Source: JACCZR01 sp035296565
GTDB taxonomy: Bacteria; Actinomycetota; Thermoleophilia; Solirubrobacterales; Thermoleophilaceae
NCBI GenBank assembly: GCA_035296565.1
Contig: DATHAQ010000020.1
Span: forward strand, 1-21,749
Direction of reading: 5' to 3'
DNA length: 21,749 nucleotides
In this document: in pieces, positions 20,173 to 21,749 of the stretch
Layout: every line of letters begins with the position of its first letter
Numbering within the stretch: position 1 is the stretch's first letter
Program-made: the position numbers and the translations under genes
The notes under the pieces: model-generated
What the model was told of the DNA's origin: nothing
Seen by the model: the letters and a program-made list of their open reading frames with translations, nothing else
The model's database searches: none

Positions 20173-20840
20173 GACGTCTCCTTCAGGAAGGGCTTGACCT
20201 GGGGCAGGACCTCGTTCATCGAGGCCGGCTTGGCGAACGCGCCGTCGGGCAGGATCGACTTGCCCGCGGCCTTGTTCAGCGCGGCGGCGTGGCGGCCCTC
20301 GACCGTGTGGATCGAGAGTGCGGCGGCCAGGATCTCCTTCGACTGGATCCGTGCCGCCTGGCCGAGGTAGGCAGCGGCGCCCAGGTTCTCGACGGCGGCC
20401 GCCGTCTCGAGCACCTTCTTGGCGCCCCCCTTGATGACCGAGTCAAAGCTGGTCTGCGGCTTCTGCGGCTTGCCGCCGAGGTTCTTCACCGCCGCGGTGA
20501 GGGCGTCCACGTGCTCCTGCTCGTTGTCGCGGATCATGGCTGCGGTCGCGGCCAGCGCCTTGTCCTTGATCACCCCGGACCTGATGACCGCGTCGTAGAA
20601 GTCGGTCTCCACGTGCTCGAGCGTGAGCGCGTACTGGACGATCTCGAGGTCCCGCTTCCTGCCGGCGCCCGCGGCGGAGCTGGAGCTCGCGCCGCTCTTT
20701 TTCGGCTTCTCATCCTCGCCGCAAGCGGCAACGAAGATCGAGAACGCGGCGGCGCCTGTGCCTCCCATCATCTTCAGGAAGCGCTTTCGCGACGAATCGT
20801 CGCGAACGAGCTCCTGCATGGAAGTGTCGTCGTCGTGCAT
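20169..20840 (-). CDS. ferritin-like lipoprotein (Tat/lipobox type)
   Basis: The 223-aa protein starts with SRKRFLKMMGGTGAAAFSIFVAACGE: a Tat-like (S)RKRFLK motif followed by a hydrophobic stretch and a lipobox VAAC with C40, so it is probably a membrane-anchored lipoprotein. After a Ser/Gly linker the helices DLEIVQYALTLEHVETDFYDAVI, MIRDNEQEHVDALTAAVKNLGG, LETAAAVENLGAAAYLG and ALSIHTVEGRHAAALNKAAG are the ferritin-like pattern shared with the downstream gene; E, H and E residues sit at the same spacing. RBS AGAGGAG precedes the ATG at 20840. The stop overlaps the next ATG. Iron binding is inferred from the fold. Confidence 0.86.
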   Translation of the reverse strand: MHDDDTSMQELVRDDSSRKRFLKMMGGTGAAAFSIFVAACGEDEKPKKSGASSSSAAGAGRKRDLEIVQYALTLEHVETDFYDAVIRSGVIKDKALAATAAMIRDNEQEHVDALTAAVKNLGGKPQKPQTSFDSVIKGGAKKVLETAAAVENLGAAAYLGQAARIQSKEILAAALSIHTVEGRHAAALNKAAGKSILPDGAFAKPASMNEVLPQVKPFLKETS

Positions 20841-20913
20841 GGGCTCCTCTTTGTTTGACCTTCTCGGACGGCTGTGCGCGGCCGGTCTCCCGGCAGATCA
20901 CCCCAAGCCGGTC

Positions 20914-20939
20914 GTTTCCTCCCCATGGCGCCCGGGTAC
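20914..20939 (+). promoter_or_regulatory. strong SigB-type promoter of the solute-binding protein gene
   Basis: GTTT (20914-20917), 16-nt spacer, GGGTAC (20934-20939), a near-perfect match to the SigB-class consensus. The ATG at 20966 is 26 nt further on with AAGGAG (20950-20955) between, so this is a leadered promoter. Confidence 0.65.
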
Positions 20940-20965
20940 AAACGGCGCGAAGGAGAGGGACTGCA

Positions 20966-21749
20966 ATGCGCCATCGGATGGTGATCTTCGCGCTGGCCCT
21001 GGCTGTGATGGCCGGCTGCGGATATGGATCCGAGGGTGGCGAGGGTTCGCGGACGCTCAACTGGTACGCCTACAACGAGCCCGGCGGCTCGTTCGACGAG
21101 ATCGCCAAGCAGTGCTCGGACAAGTCGGGCGGCAAGTACAAGATCAACGTCGTCAAGTTGCCGCAGGATGCCGATCAGCAGCGCGAGCTGCTCGTGCGGC
21201 GCCTCGCCGCAGAGGACTCGGACATCGACCTGATGACGATGGACGTGATCTGGACGGCCGAGTTCGCCCAGGCCGGCTGGGTGCGCGAATGGAAGGGGGC
21301 CGATGCCGAGGCCGCCCGCAACGGCCGCATCCCCTCTCTGGTCAGGACCGCCGAGTACAAGAACAGGCTCTGGGCCGCACCCTTCACCACCAACACGCAG
21401 CTGCTGTGGTTCAACAAGGACATCGTCAAGGGCAAGCCGCCCGCCACCTGGAACGAGCTGTTCGCGCAGTCCAAGGAGCTGGGCGACAAGGGCACGATCG
21501 AGGTCCAGGCCGCGCGCTACGAGGGTCTGACCGTCTGGTTCAACGCGCTGGTGGCCTCCCAGGGCGGCCAGATCGTCGACGAGAGCGGCAAGGTCAAGGT
21601 CAACGACACCGCTGCGCGCGCGGGAGCGATCATGAAGCGCCTGGCCACCGGCAACTCCGCCCCCGAGGGACTGAACAACATGAAGGAGGACCAGGGCCGG
21701 CTCGAGTTCCAGAGCGGCAACTCCGCCTTCCAGATCAACTACCCGTTCA
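20966..21749 (+). CDS. extracellular solute-binding lipoprotein of a sugar ABC transporter, C-terminus beyond window
   Basis: The first 261 codons are present. The signal (MRHRMVIFALALAVMAGC) ends in a lipobox VMAGC with C18. The mature part (LNWYAYNEPGGSFDEIAKQCSD, NVVKLPQDADQQRELLVRRLAAEDSDIDLMTMDVIWTAEFAQAGWV, RLWAAPFTTNTQLLWFNKDIV, PPATWNELFAQSKEL) follows the SBP_bac_1/MalE-ThuE-LpqY type fold that binds disaccharides such as trehalose or maltose. It is divergent from the ferritin-like pair with a 125-nt gap, and has the best SigB-type promoter in the window. Permease and ATPase genes presumably follow beyond the edge. A link with the GH13 glycosidase 1.4 kb to the left is suggestive but not an operon. 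Confidence 0.9.
   Translation, partial: MRHRMVIFALALAVMAGCGYGSEGGEGSRTLNWYAYNEPGGSFDEIAKQCSDKSGGKYKINVVKLPQDADQQRELLVRRLAAEDSDIDLMTMDVIWTAEFAQAGWVREWKGADAEAARNGRIPSLVRTAEYKNRLWAAPFTTNTQLLWFNKDIVKGKPPATWNELFAQSKELGDKGTIEVQAARYEGLTVWFNALVASQGGQIVDESGKVKVNDTAARAGAIMKRLATGNSAPEGLNNMKEDQGRLEFQSGNSAFQINYPF

Overview
The window is GC-rich, densely coding DNA with frequent GTG, TTG and apparently one CTG start. Gene content (a SigB/SigF/SigG-type sigma factor, STAS protein, DUF892 and Tat/lipoprotein ferritin-like proteins, YihY, GH13 glycosidase and many small acidic proteins) points to an actinobacterium, most likely of the Thermoleophilia/Solirubrobacterales type. This placement is inferred from style and gene content, not from a marker gene. 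No rRNA, tRNA, CRISPR array, insertion sequence or phage module was seen.

Layout: 1-1089 (-) is the N-terminal part of an FMN-dependent alpha-hydroxy-acid oxidase that runs off the left edge. Divergent from it is a short-chain dehydrogenase pseudogene (1145-2017), followed by a small acidic protein, a DUF892 ferritin-like protein with an Arg/Ser tail, and a small helical protein (to 3332). From 8979 down to 3359 (-) lie a second DUF892-like protein with a 105-residue histone-like tail, then a YihY membrane protein, an SDR, a phytoene-desaturase-like flavoprotein, an SRPBCC protein and a metallo-beta-lactamase-fold hydrolase. An epimerase (+) meets the sigma factor gene (-) tail to tail at 10130-10133. 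A methyltransferase, STAS protein and proline-rich microprotein follow (+). A nucleotidyltransferase / eRF1-like (baeRF) / acidic-protein operon runs leftwards (14504-12456). A metallophosphoesterase, an acidic protein and a VOC protein run rightwards (14566-16043). Then come an MpsC/DUF2294 protein with a zinc-ribbon protein (-), a two-TM protein (-), a vestigial amine-oxidase fragment abutting a GH13 glycosidase (+), two exported ferritin-like proteins (-), and the start of a sugar-type ABC solute-binding lipoprotein (+) that runs off the right edge.

Main theme: a general-stress-response neighbourhood. Many starts are preceded by a SigB-class promoter (GnnT, 14-16 nt, GGGTAN). In nine genes GGGTAN ends only 9-10 nt before the start codon, which predicts leaderless transcripts. 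Three other genes have the motif further upstream, including the sigma factor itself. Together with the sigma factor, STAS protein and four ferritin-like proteins, this suggests one SigB-controlled stress, iron and DNA-protection regulon. Other notable points are the SDR with both an amber codon and a lost catalytic lysine, the 48-codon amine-oxidase deletion relic, and structured leaders before the sigma factor and STAS genes.
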